Origin: Erodium maritimum
Lineage: Eukaryota; Streptophyta; Magnoliopsida; Geraniales; Geraniaceae
NCBI GenBank assembly: GCA_963921825.1
Contig: OY997589.1
Coordinates: forward strand, 55,050,546 to 55,114,545
DNA length: 64,000 nucleotides
Direction: 5' to 3'
The notes under the pieces were generated by a model, which was not told the origin of the DNA, made no database searches, and saw only the letters and a list, made by a program, of their open reading frames with translations. The position numbers and the translations under genes were made by a program. Shown in pieces: positions 35,010 to 46,610 of the stretch (its first letter is position 1; every line of letters begins with the position of its first letter).

Positions 35010-36690
35010 TGTTGGGTCTCGAGGTATGGTTGGAGATGAACCAACTCGCAGCGGAAAATCAATGAAAACCAAGAGACGATTAAACCGTGAAACAACTAAC
35101 AAAGAATGGATTAACAAGAGAAAAATTCAGCACTAGTTCTTACCAAAACAAGAACACCGGTTAACGAATGATTGACTTGAGTCTCCAAGACGCCTACGTA
35201 TCCACATGGGAATCAAAGCCACGTAGTTCTTCTCTTTGAGGACTCAAGAACACAAAAATGGAGGAGGAAACTAGCCAAACCCGAAATGGCCATGGAAGAG
35301 GGAGAGAAAATGTGTTTCCTATTCTTGTCTTGTTTTTGTTATGTTGAAAAAAGATGACTTAAACATAACAAAACCCATACTTGTCCAACTAAAGGCATGG
35401 GACAGTGTCAAGTAAGGTGTAAATAGGACAAAGTATGGCAAGACAAGATTGGGTTAGGTGGTGAATCACCAACACCTTAATCCTTGTCTTGCTTACTTAG
35501 TACTAATTAATCAAGACTTGATTAATTAGTTCCATGGGCCTTGGTTGCATGGGCCTTTCATGGGCCTCTTGGAACATGGCCCGTGACCATTTCCAACGAG
35601 GTCCCGTGATTCGCTCATCGCCTCCATGCCTTCAATACCGGAAATGTCCAACATTATCCGACGCGATCAATCCCAAGACTCCAAGCCTTGTCTCGATCCG
35701 TAAATTCCTATTCACTTACGGGCACATGACCCAAAACCCAGTTTTGGTCATGTCCCGAGACAACTCCCTTTTGGCCATTCTCCGTAAATGTGTCAATGAG
35801 TTTCATCCTCCGGTGTGACCCTTAGGTTTATGCATGTCAATAGATCAACGTAAAATCCCATTTTACTTGATCCTATTTAAGTGGCAACTAACGAGACTTT
35901 AGTATTGCCTGACACTACATAACGAATCGACCCTATCGATTCTAACCTTTCCGTCGTCCCTGTCATTATCCTTTTATCTCCGATATCCTGATTGAGATAA
36001 GGCATAGAGCCATCATCCTTATTATTCTCAATCACCGTTCCTTGATATGTGAGATGACTGAAGATATGATACCCAGTATCATGTGCATGGCCATGTTATT
36101 CTTCCAGTCACTCTCGATCAAGTGGCCGAGAACCGATATCTTTCCCATACCTTAGTATGAGGGATAAATCCCTTAGCCGTCTTTCGTGTCACTCATGTAG
36201 CCCGTCCCCAAGCCAATCCTGGCCGTTATGGAAGCCCTGTTACGGACAACGTTAGGCTCAGGTCAAACTCAGTTGTTGACTACATAGCGATCACAAAGAC
36301 TCCTTGGTCTAAGGATACATGACAAGCTACAACACTGAATATGTTCATGACTTAATCTATGGCACATATTCAGGGCGGGTCGTCCAATATCATGTCCCAC
36401 ATGATATCTATGATCAGACTCCGGAATCCCATTCCAATGACTAACAGAACGTAAGCCATAAAGAGCCATCTTTCATACTAGTCGCTTCTAGTGAAGCTTT
36501 GTTGACTAGGGACCCATCGAGTGTGATCTATCTCGATCTATGGTTCTATTCGCATGGTGGGCATAGATCAGAGCACACATCGATATATTACTCCAACACA
36601 TAAGTAATATAAAGCCGCTTTAATTTTATTGCTAACGATGATATATACATTTGGACATTTAGGATTGAACTACGGGCACTAAGACTAACA
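35010..36690 (-). repeat. copia 5' LTR
   Basis: 1681 bp, nearly identical to 28255-29941. Differences I can see: cttgagtct preceded by a/g near 35173, a 6-bp loss near 35403, and single changes near 35783, 35934, 36012 and 36631. Confidence 0.95.
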
Positions 36691-36695
36691 AAACA

Positions 36696-37135
36696 CCAGT
36701 CCTTTCAGAAGGGGAGAGATTTGTATTGAAATCCCCATCACATATATAGTAGCTCCCCAAAGTCTGAATTTCCTGTATAATTTTCAACCATAGCACCTTC
36801 CTTGCTCTCCCACCACAAGGAGCATAAATATTTATGATAGAGATAAAGCTGTTCCACTCTGAAGCAAAACCAGACCAGATAATGCCATGCTCAATAAATT
36901 TGGTGTCTTGAACCTGAAAGAAGTGTTTGTTCCACAAAGTGCATATACCTCCAAATGATCCCACAGCATCCAAGTGAACCTCTTCCCATCCAAAACTCAA
37001 TCCCACAAATCTCAAGAAAAAAGATAGAAAATGTTGAAGCTTTGTTTCTTGTAGCAATATAAAACCTGGAGAAAACTTTTAATGCCCTCTGCTTCTGCTC
37101 AGAGGAGGCTCCTCTCATGTTTCATGAGAGGATCT
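36696..37135 (-). pseudogene. LINE-A ORF2 start: endonuclease N-terminal part
   Basis: The minus frame begins ATGAAGATCCTCTCATGA, giving MKILS then a stop where L1-type endonucleases have Trp (SWNMRG). It then continues in frame with NMRGASSEQKQ. Further on are LQETKLQ, INIYAPC and ICDGDFN, all endonuclease motifs. A frame change lies near 37060. It ends at the copia insertion site. Confidence 0.85.
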
Positions 37136-37146
37136 TCATAAAGGCT

Positions 37147-39720
37147 TTAATGTAACAAATTTTTGGACTGAGATTCAATCTCATCCAGACACACTTCCTC
37201 TTCTTCTAGGTCCAAGAAATCATCACTAGAATCAGCTTCTAAATCCACTCTCTGGTTGATTTCAGCCTCAAGATTATCAAACTGATCAATTACCAAATGA
37301 TCAGCCACCAGTGCCTTAATCCCTATTGCCTTACAATAATCCCATGGACTCTTTGGTTCTTCAATTATAGCAAGCTCTCTGAGCTTCCCCTTTCTTCTAC
37401 TGTCTGGTAAAGCAATTAGTGAGACTTGTCTTCCTTCCTTTGATCTTGTATCATACACATAGGACACCAGTGGTTTTTTTTGTCTTCCTATTAGAGTAGG
37501 GTTTAGGAGAGGGTGCTGGTGTTTTGTTTTTTGAGGAACTGGTTTAAGAAAAAATCTCAGTGTTTCCCTCCAAATGTAATTCCCTCTCAAATTGAAAAAC
37601 CCCAAGTGGACCCTTAGAGCCAGCCAGGGTTTCATCCCTTACCATCTCATTAATACTGCCTGCCACACCAACTTTCAATGGGGTTGAGTTCTCAACATCT
37701 GACAATAAAGTGTTTAAGCCTTTATCCAATGGTCCATACCCAGAGAGAGGAAGTATTTTTGTGGCTTCCAAATTTGTCTGTGGAAAGTATGAAGAATTGT
37801 CAGTGTTAGAAGGAAGAACAATCAAGGAATTAAAGTGCTCAACGAATGGTGCCAAAGAATCAGAATTATCAAAAGTATCATTGATCACAACATCTTCTTC
37901 AAAAACTGTTGGAGGAATTGAATTCTCAGAAGGAGAATGTTGGTGTTCTTGACAGTCCAATTGCAAGGATTGGGACATTCCTTTTGTCTCTCCCTCAGAA
38001 TTTATTACATCTTCCCTTAGCATTAATGTTGCAATCTCTTCTGTTGCATTCTTCTCAGAATAAGTGGAAAGTCTAACACCCTCTCCTTAATCTTCAAAAA
38101 TAACTTAGAGGGGGTCCTTTCTGAAAGGGCTTGTAACTGGTGTGCCCTCAAATTGATTAATAGGATCAACACTTTGAGTCTTCTGTAAATGAGTGTTAGT
38201 ATCTACACATTGAGTCTTCTCTGGTTGAGTGTTAGGATATGATGAATGAGTAGGAGAATAACCCATCATTGAACTCTCGGAACTTCCTTGTGACAACCTC
38301 TCCTCATCTACTTCCCATTGAGGGACAGAATTATGATTGGTTGATACCACCAGAGCTTCAAAAATCTATTCTCCCAACATGAAATTTGTGATCTTGTTGA
38401 CTGGTGTAAGAGTTTGTGTATGTATGAGAACATAGGCCAAGTCTATATTATTTCCAGAGATAGAGGAAGGATCAGTGTAAATCAACTCTCCTAGATCTTC
38501 AACAGCTGCATCCATGCTTTCTTCACACCACCCATGGTAAGGTATGCCTTTGATGGCAACCCATTGCAAAGAACCTTTTTTCTTACAAAGTGTCTGCTTG
38601 TTTGGTATGATCCTGAACCAATTTTCAAGCCATTTCTTATTCTCCAATAACATTAACTTATCAATCTCTTCATCAAGGCAAGTGAGGATGAAACATCTAT
38701 TTCCCAAATCTTTGACCTGAATCAAACTTACACCTTCTGAGGCCATTTCTCTCAAGATGGCATTCGCACTGAGATTTCTAAATGAGACTGCCAAGTGAGA
38801 TCTTCTTACTTCTTGATCCAATTTTGTTACCACTGAACCTCTGGGATATTTGGTGTTTTTTTTAATCAATGAACTGTTCATAAGATAACTTTTTCTCCCT
38901 CCATTCCATACCTCTTGGAACTGAATAATTTCCCACCCTTTTCTTTCTCCAGGCTTTAGCAACCAGAACTTTGTTTCCACATAAAGACCAACCATTAAAC
39001 TTTTGTATTGCAGTTGTGAGGCCTTCTTCATTTTGAAATATGATAAATGCGAACCACCTACCTCTGAGGTTTGCTTTGGTAGGCGCCTCCACAACAAGTA
39101 TCGATCCAGCCTCCCTAAATTGATCTTTTACCCAATGACAAGAAGAATTGGGTGGTATATTGCTAATGAAAGCCCATAATTCTGTCTCACCACTGCTAAC
39201 CTCAGATCAGCCTCTGTCACTCTCTGATTGAACTCGTGGACCAAGTCTCCTTCTCCATTTTCTATCAAAATCTGATATGTGTACTTCTCCACTTCTCTGG
39301 TGCTTCCTTGTTAGAACTTTGTTTTCAAAACCAGGAGGAGGTCCTAATGATGAGGATGAAGCTCCTGCTCCTTGTGCTCCCGAACTGGTAGTAGTTTTCT
39401 CAGGTCGTGTATGTGAATTCAGTAACCTCATTGAGCCATCTGGCCTAGCTTGAAAGAACATTTTTTTCACTATTGAGCATGTTTGTGCATTTGAAAATTT
39501 TCTTGATGTAGTCTCTGTCTTCTTCCGATGTTGGAGATTGATAAGTCGTATTCGCAGCTTCAGATACCTTTCCTTTCTTTGTACTGTCATCCTGTTCCAA
39601 ATCGTCCTGAGGAGGCGAATACCTCAACGTGCTTTGTGGTGAATCAAAAATAGAAGGATGACTGGGAGTTTGAGGTTTGGAGGAAATAAACTCTCCACTT
39701 AGTTCTTCAAAGGTCAACAT
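37147..39720 (-). pseudogene. LINE-A ORF1, RRM-type, frameshifted
   Basis: Start MLTFEELSGE at 39720; then a frame with GPPPGFEN, a signature shared with LINE-C ORF1. At 39092-38862 an RRM end reads RGRWFAFIIFQNEEG and KVLVAKAW. Frame 39097-38366 overlaps it and continues with LQWVAIKGIPYHGWCEESMD. Frames 38350-38105, 38023-37544 and 37635-37147 carry the acidic C-terminal region. At least four frame changes are needed. The protein would bind RNA in the LINE ribonucleoprotein. Confidence 0.8.
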
Positions 39721-40007
39721 GTTTGTTGAGAAAAATTATGAACTTGTAGTACTTACCCCAAGAGCAGATGAAGTGATGGTGGTCCGATGGCCTATAACCA
39801 CCCTGGACACTACACCATATATAGGAGATAAACTCTCGAGCTTTTGGAGATTGAATCAAGGCTTGAAGAATCGTTGATCTGGTGAAGATGCTACAGTGAC
39901 CAAGAACAGCTCTGTTGAAACTTCATGAACCGCACTGTAGCTCGAGAGAGAAAATAACTAATGTTGTTAAGACATTGGTTTTCAGTTTCTAGGGTTACGA
40001 AGTATCC

Positions 40008-40441
40008 AACCATTTTCTTCTTGTATAACACTCAGTGGTGCTATAACTTAATATATAGAATAAACCAAGCATATACATTGCCTGTTCATTCCTAGCATCT
40101 GAGGCCTTTTTTTCAAAATTCGAATATTCCTCTCAGTCAGACGTGATAGAGCAATGTAAAGGCTGCAATAGCTACAACTTCTTTGGTTTCCATCAAAATT
40201 TGGACTTTCTTGGAACTACAAAATAATTATTATAAATAAATTGATAAACATGCTTTACAAAATTATGTTAGTAAAACTATACAATTATACATACTATTGA
40301 GATATAATGTAAAATGGTTTATTGTCTTCATGGACTGTCCACTTGAAAATATTTGTTCATATGTTGTCAGGTAGAACAACGACATCTCTCAAAGAACATC
40401 TATAACAACCAAAAAGTCGTATAGTACATTGTATGTATATA
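40008..40441 (-). pseudogene. F-box-like remnant copy 2, 5' part
   Basis: Minus strand: DVVVLPDNI, a stop, TNIFKWTVHEDNKPFY near 40390-40320, then an intron and LSRLTERNIRI near 40150-40120. After a frame change it reads ASDARNEQAMYMLGLFYIL. Each block lines up with copy 1 at 23850-23440. The stop and frame change show it is dead. It is cut by LINE-A at 40008 and by the hAT-like element at 40442. Confidence 0.5.
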
Positions 40442-42019
40442 CAGGCCCGGCCCGTCCACTTGGCGGGCTAGGCAAAGGCCTAAGGCCACCATTAGAGGGA
40501 AGGCCACATATTTGAAAAAAACTTGGACGATCAATAAAGCCCATTAAAAATCTGATGAGTAAATAAAAGCCATAAACTTGTCTTCTTCAATGTATGTCGT
40601 ACACGTCATATATTTTCCCAACCAATTTTCACTTTCTCAAAGCCATCGTTTCTTCTTCCCAAAACCATCTTTTGTTCTTCCCAAAACAACAAATCTTCTT
40701 AGTTCCTAGATTTATTATGCCTTTCTCTCTTTTCAAACCAAATCAACATGCTGAAGATGTATAAATAAGGGTATGGTATTAGGTTTAGATTATCAATTCT
40801 TCATTGCGATTTATAGTCTACTGTAGCAGTTGGAGCTCCTCATGATTTATGGTATTGCTATTTTTGTAGTAGGAGAAAGCAACAAGGTCACTCATCTGGA
40901 ATTCAATTTATCGTCTATGTTCATGAGGTGTGACTGTTGATTATCTTAATTTTCATTTGTAGTTGTTGATTTTGTGTAATGGTGAATTTGGGGATTTTGA
41001 TTTTTGAATACTTTGTTTTGTTTCTGTAATTCAATATGCTTGTAAGCTTTAAGTTGAAAAGAAGTGCTTATTTTCAGAAATAAAGACTCACCATTTCTCA
41101 TTGTCATAATCATGCATATAAATCTTTGGTTTTGTGACAAGGGTGTAACCTTGTTTGCATATTCTGTTTCATACTCATTATTATCATTCGATCATGATTA
41201 AAATTGGGTTAGCAATGTAACTATGTTAAAATAAAAATCCCCCAAAATTGATTATTTTGCTTGATTCACTATCAATTCTGATTATGATGAATAACACCAT
41301 TGGTTTGAGGAAACAATGTTTTTTTGCTCAAAGTACAACCTATTATCACTACTAAACATAGCAAATGAATCATGTCGATTTTTAAGGTTTAGGTAAGGTA
41401 TCAATGTTTGTGTATGTCTTGTAGGCAATACATACTAACTAATGGATGGTGTAAGAGCAGGTTTCTGTTGCAGAATCAATTAATCTTTGTACTAAAAACT
41501 AATACTTATGGGTGAAGATAGCCACAAAAGGTAAACAAAAACCATGGATATCAGTTTCCTTGCTTTTGTTTTGCATATATACGGTTGGGTTGCACCTAAC
41601 ATTGAATCTTTCTGTACAGGTAAATTATAAACAAGCAGATGGGCCACAAAAACGTGATATGGTAATAGTATGTTAAGGGTGTTCTAATGATTTAGTTGAG
41701 CTTTGAGGAATAAAATAAGTCAATGTACTCTTCATGTGTTGGGATATTCTGTTAGTGATCTGCAAACCCTTTGTTAATAAGCTACAATGATACTAATTAC
41801 TGATTTAGTCATACATTATTTTACATTTAAGTACAATACAAGATTGTTGACCATATTTGGATTATGTTTTCCTTTCTAAATTTACAAATTGCATCAAGAA
41901 TTACAGAACTTATGCCAATCGTATATAATTAGCAATTTTGTGGGGATTAATTTTCTTTCTGTTAAAAGGCCATTTTTCAATTTTCGCCTAAGCCCACCAT
42001 ATTGAAAGGGCCGACCCTA
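40442..42019. mobile_element. hAT-like nonautonomous DNA transposon
   Basis: The left end is caggcccggcccgtcc and the right end agggccgaccctaa. As inverted repeats they share AGG.CCGGCCC with a mismatch or two. Flanks tgtatata (40434-40441) and agtatata (42020-42027) fit an 8-bp duplication with one mismatch. The subterminal 'gctaggcaaaggcctaaggcc' is typical of plant hAT elements of the TTF/ZMYM type, from memory. No transposase frame is visible. Confidence 0.6.
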
Positions 42020-42312
42020 AGTATATAAGATAAAACATTAACTTACGAAGTTTGAAATCAACATATTATCAAACCCTTTTACGTTACAATTTATTAGAAA
42101 GATAGCAATTGTTTGGTAATAAAGTCATACAAACTTTAATACGAAGGTTTGTCAAAAACATAGAACAAAATGCTTCAGTTTGAAAAAAAATATAGTCCTT
42201 ATGTGATTACAGAAAGCTCAGATTAACTTGTATTGATTACAGTACGCAACCTTACAATCTTGATCTTGCACTGAATAGGGAGATCATAAAAAAAAATCAT
42301 TTTAAGTACTTA
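42020..42312. other. short AT-rich remnant between two DNA transposons
   Basis: This continues the sequence interrupted at 40441 and probably belongs to the intron or upstream region of the F-box-like copy 2. No frame or RNA gene is visible. Confidence 0.4.
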
Positions 42313-43321
42313 GAGCATCCGCATCAGGGAAGCTGAAACCCTGAGACACGAGGCTGAACCTTCTGTTGACTGGGCAGGGTTCAGCCCCCTGCCCCCTAAA
42401 ACACAGTGTGCTCCACATCAGAGGGGCAAGTATGGGGGGCATGGTTTTCAGAAATGCTGACTGTGTAATTAATTAAGCTTTTAACTGAATCTGTTAACGT
42501 TATTTTTAAATCAACAACTACTAAATAAAATAGAAATAAAAGTTCATTAATAAAATAATTTTTTTTTAAAAATTACATAAAAAATAAAAAATACATAATC
42601 CAAATTGACAATTCATTTGGTCGATATAAGCTTCTGTAGTGATGAATTCTTTGATGACCGTTACTATTACTAATACCATATATATTTTTTTGAAACACTG
42701 ACAGTTCCTATTCCTGATAATAACGTTTGGGCATTGTCATCGAACATTTTTTATCGCAACAGAAAAATAATTTTTAAAATAAAAAACTGATTTTTAAATT
42801 TAAAAACTGATTATTAAATTTAAAATTTGAGTTTTTAAATTAAAAAATGAATTTTAAAATTTAAAACTAATTTTTAAAAATTATTACCCATATGCTGCTG
42901 TTGAAGTTTTTTAAAATTGATTTTTAAACTAATTTAAAACTAATTTTTAAAATTTTTGAAGTAAACTGATTATTAAATTATGACCTAAATTATTACATAC
43001 ATTATTACCTAGATTAAAAACCTAATTAATAACCTTACCATATATTAACCTAATTAATTACCATAAGTAACCGGTGCTGTTCTTCTTCTCCAACTGCGTC
43101 TGTTTTTTTCCTGTAGGCCACATGTCGACACAGGATAGGACGGCGGCGAAGCAGAGGGGCGTGAGACAGCGGGGCTTATTTTTGGCCCGCGCACCGGCCT
43201 CGCGAACCAGAACCCCCCACCACGCCCCGCACACCATAGCGACCGAACCCCGAACCCAAACCCTACTGGCACCTGACTCGCGCACCGGCATCGCTCTCAC
43301 GCCCCGCTAATGCGGATGCTC
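42313..43321. mobile_element. MITE-like element with terminal inverted repeats
   Basis: The left end gagcatccgcatcaggg and the complement of the right end (gagcatccgcattagcgggg) match over about 15 bp. The interior is AT-rich with 'aaatttaaaaactgattatt' repeats at 42770-42990 and a GC-rich right arm at 43080-43310. The GC-rich arm gives frames on both strands that I do not accept as genes. No clear TSD, so the superfamily is undecided. Confidence 0.6.
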
Positions 43322-44098
43322 ATATATACATACATAAGGGACCCAAATTTTTTACTGATAAATTGACTTTCAACATACCATCTCAATCTTGCACTTTTAC
43401 TGATAAGTTTCACCCCAAGTTTCTAAAACCAATACCATAACTAGCAATGTGTACACTAAGGTCCAATCTGCTAGCACATATATTAACTATTCTACCCAAC
43501 CTTAAAAACCAAGGTTTTCATGTTAATCTATAAAGTTCGCCACATACATTATTAGAATTTAGAAGTGAAGAGGGTGGAATTGAAGTGAGATTATGATGAT
43601 GTTGCTGAAGTTTTGTTCATGTCAAGGCTTTCAATAGCCAGTTTGCAAGGTCCATTTATTATTTGTTTTATCATTTAAATTTCTATTACTTTTTGTATGT
43701 TTTGACACTGATTACAAATAATTGATTTAGGATTTTACATGTCTTCTTAACTTATAGTTTATTTTTTGGAGTATGCATAGATTTAGCAAAACATACAATT
43801 TACAGCTAACAGTTGAGATTGTTTGTAACGTTGAGTCTTGCTTAGTCCAGTATAGTTTATCACTTTCGTGATAACACATGACGAGTCAATGCTATCATCG
43901 ATGTCTACATCGTACATAACTGGTTCTTCTTTTATCCTTACACCACGTGAATTCATTGAAATTGGTTTCTTTGAACAGGCTTCTTGTGAACTTGGAGGTA
44001 AAATTTGGCTAGCACACCTTAAGGCAAACACCATCGTTCTGTCTTCAGTTTGAATGTTTTTGTTCCCGTAATTTAAAATGGATAATTTATAATACTAC
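43322..44098 (-). pseudogene. gene remnant with RPA-like C-terminal tail exon, copy 1
   Basis: Minus frame 44034-43783 reads MVFALRCASQILPPSSQEA, then DVDIDDSIDSSCVI. A related sequence, MLVCGLRCAPQILPPNC, is encoded on minus near 53330-53280 on the other side of the nest. I infer two paralogous exons of a gene family, perhaps linked to the RPA-like gene at 63340-63872. The identity is uncertain. The rest of this stretch is AT-rich with nothing recognisable. Confidence 0.35.
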
Positions 44099-44231
44099 GA
44101 CCATTGGTTTTTTTTTTTGGATAGGCGATTTTTTATTAAAACAAGAGTCCAACTGAAAACCTGTAAGCGAAAGTCCAAAAACAAAGCAAATAGACAAACC
44201 ACAAAACAGGAAAAACATAAAAGAGCCAAAA

Positions 44232-44494
44232 CTAAAGAACTACAGCCAAGACCCTGCGCCTTCGTCGTCTTCTAATGCAGGAGCTCGGGGCTACAGACCA
44301 CTGTTCAAACGAAGCTTCCGGTACTAAATCACCTGTCATCCTCAATAAACTGAACGCATGGGGCTTCAGATTAGCCAACATCTCTGATTCAGACAACGTA
44401 GAGTTATGATAGACAGTAGCATTGCGCTGCATCCAAACGTGCCAGCACACCAAGTAGCAAATTTTGAGCCAAACCGACCCCCAAATGAGTTCGA
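44232..44494 (-). pseudogene. LINE-B ORF2 extreme C-terminus
   Basis: The minus frame reads VCWHVWMQRNATVYHN..., the usual segment after the zinc-binding region of plant LINE ORF2, ending SCIRRRRRRRVLAV. It is separated from its upstream part (52467-52706) by the nested LTR element. Confidence 0.75.
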
Positions 44495-44967
44495 TGTTGG
44501 AAAAATGTGGTCAAAATGTGATTTTATGGGTTTAAATGTGATTTATGATATTAAATTGATTTTATGGTTTTAATATGATTTATTAGTTGGTTGGCCATGA
44601 ACTCTTAATGAAAGGCTTTTTATGGGATTAGCTACCCCATAAAATTACCTTTCTATCCCTATTAGAGAGCCTATAAATACCAACTTCCTAAATCATATTC
44701 TACACACTTCATACACATCTCAAACACTTCAAAACCATAGATCGAAAATCACTTTCTCTCCCAATTACGCTTTTCATTCTTCCTTAGTCCTGGTGATTTC
44801 TCTACACGGAGTTGAGTTCGCTGACGTTAGTCGTTGTATCCTGGGAGACCGCTGCCCATACGGGGCAATCAACAACATCCTAAATCATATTCTACATATA
44901 CTTTACAAATAGTTCAAACACATCACAAATACACTCGAAACACTTCACATATCGTTTTTCATTCTTT
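44495..44967 (+). repeat. LTR X, 5' copy, truncated at 3' side
   Basis: Matches 46611-46792 plus 51920 to about 52210. Homology ends after 'cgtttttcattctt' near 44967, where the 3' LTR instead continues with a second copy of 'ccttagtcctggtgatttct'. Confidence 0.85.
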
Positions 44968-46610
44968 AATTCCAAACGTTTTCCCAAAAGAAACAAACTT
45001 GGAATTCAATTCCTAATTGTGTTTCTTAACTTTTCATGAAGAAAACAAATTGGAAATAATTTTCCTAAACGGTTTTCTATTTTGCAAAAAAAACGTACTT
45101 TTCCACAACGAATGGTGGAAAATAAAAGGAAAAGAAAATATAAATTTCCGTTTAAGGGAAATCAACGTTTGTTTCAAGATTAATTTCCAAAAAAAAAATT
45201 ACGTATTCTTGAACAAAGTTTGAATTCATATACGAGAGAAACGAACTTGGAATAAAATTCCTAAACGGTTTTCTTTAAATTCAAGAAGGAAACAAAGTGG
45301 AATATTTCCTAAACGGTTTCTTTACTTTCCCGAAATTATAAGAAGGATATAAATTGGAATTAATTCCAAAACGATTTCCTACTTTCCAAAAACGTAATTT
45401 TCACAACGGATCGTGAAAGAAAAAAAAGAAGGGGAAAGGTTCATTTTCTAAAAGTGATCAATTGTTTTCTTGGAAAACACGTCAAGACGGTAAAATACAC
45501 ATACTCGTGTAAAATCCGTAAAGTGCATCTGATTCGGTTCTAAAACGTAGAACACGTACGAATAGATGAAAATCAAACGTATTTTCAACAACTAGAAGTT
45601 ATCCGATTAAAGAATGACAAATTGAATATGTTCAATTTAGTCTTAATTGGAATAAAACTATACACGAACTTGAAAAGAGAAAATGGATATTTTCGACTTT
45701 CAACGTACGAACGATTAAACTTAACTAATCGATTCGAATTCCGTGATACAAGTTAAATTGAACGTATCGATTTATTATCGACAAGATTAGTTTGATCGGT
45801 GACCAATTAATCGGTTTCTGTTTTCATTATGAAACACGTTAGAACGATTAAATTTGGATTCTCAAATCAAGCTAATTTGTACTTTGACCAAGTTGAATGA
45901 TTTCAATTTTGGATAATTATGAAAAGGGAAAAACCTTTTGTATAATTACTTGTAAATGTGGGGGTCGGTCCCACTACACGGAATATTTCCGATCAACTAA
46001 GTAACTAAATGTTACATTGAGATTTATTTGAGAAAAAGACATCCAAGGGAATGTGACTGAAGCCCATTTAAAGGCGTTATGTGAAGGAAAAACCCATCCT
46101 AGTTGACTGGAGATCCCAAGATCTAGGTTCAATGGGACATCCTAATTGCATAACCCGTGTACGGTCACTGTGGGGGTCCAACCCCGAGTCCATTCTTATG
46201 ATGAAAACAAGTGACGTGTGAAGGATAAGCATGGCTTTTAATGATTCTTTGCATCAAGAGTGTTGAGCAAAGTGAATCACCTATGTGAGAGGAAGTGGGG
46301 TCGCTTCAAGGGTGACTATGGGGCTAGTCATCTTAAACTCTTGCAGAACCAGGCAGTTTCCATGACCATAACGGGCACACCAATGAGAACCAAACCGTGT
46401 TTGTTGGTATCTGTGTGGGGTATATCATCATCTGCACAAACGATAGAATAGTTCAAGGACATCGCGTCTACTAGTCAGTCAGCAGAGTAAATATACTTTC
46501 ACAAGGGAAGGTTAAAGGATGAACATCTACCTATCCTATGCAGGTATCAACTTTGAGAAGTCACCGCTCCCTCGTTCCTTTTCCGTTCCCATCACATTTT
46601 TGTGGGGGAT
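44968..46610 (+). mobile_element. interior of LTR element X, no gag or pol
   Basis: About 1.6 kb of AT-rich sequence. It has repeated 'aacaaacttggaat..cctaaacggttttc' words at about 44990, 45050, 45240 and 45300. A weak frame at 46260-46451 is the longest near the 3' end and is not recognised. I see no protein domain. The polypurine tract tgtgggggat is at 46601-46610. Confidence 0.7.

Larger units (their letters stand above)
28255..36690 (-). mobile_element. Ty1/copia LTR retrotransposon inserted in LINE-A
   Basis: LTRs at 28255-29941 and 35010-36690 flank a 5-kb interior with a tRNA-iMet primer site and a polypurine tract. The 5-bp duplication aaaca lies at 28250-28254 and 36691-36695. Integrase lies before RT on the minus strand, so it is Ty1/copia. 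LTRs differ by only a handful of bases by eye plus one 6-bp gap near 28647/35403. The coding region has many breaks and altered catalytic motifs, so it must have moved with outside proteins or decayed after a recent insertion. Confidence 0.93.
24249..40007 (-). mobile_element. LINE-A, L1-type with RRM in ORF1, split by a copia element
   Basis: The low-coordinate end has a T run (poly-A tail on minus), and a duplicated aaccatttt lies at 24240-24248 and 40008-40016. Order on minus: 5' leader (about 40007-39720), ORF1 (39720-37147), ORF2 endonuclease (37135-36696), copia insertion (28255-36690), rest of ORF2 (28249-25137), 3' region. Removing the copia element and one copy of its duplicated aaaca rejoins the endonuclease frame. 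The 9-bp TSD is short for a LINE and rests on a T-rich site, so it is only moderately secure. Confidence 0.8.

Noticed and set aside
43058..43310. Open frames on both strands in a GC-rich patch
   Set aside because: They lie in the right arm of the MITE-like element; composition alone keeps several frames open.
42304..43330. TSD for the MITE-like element
   Set aside because: I compared flanks of 2 to 9 bp and found no convincing match, so I did not assign a superfamily.
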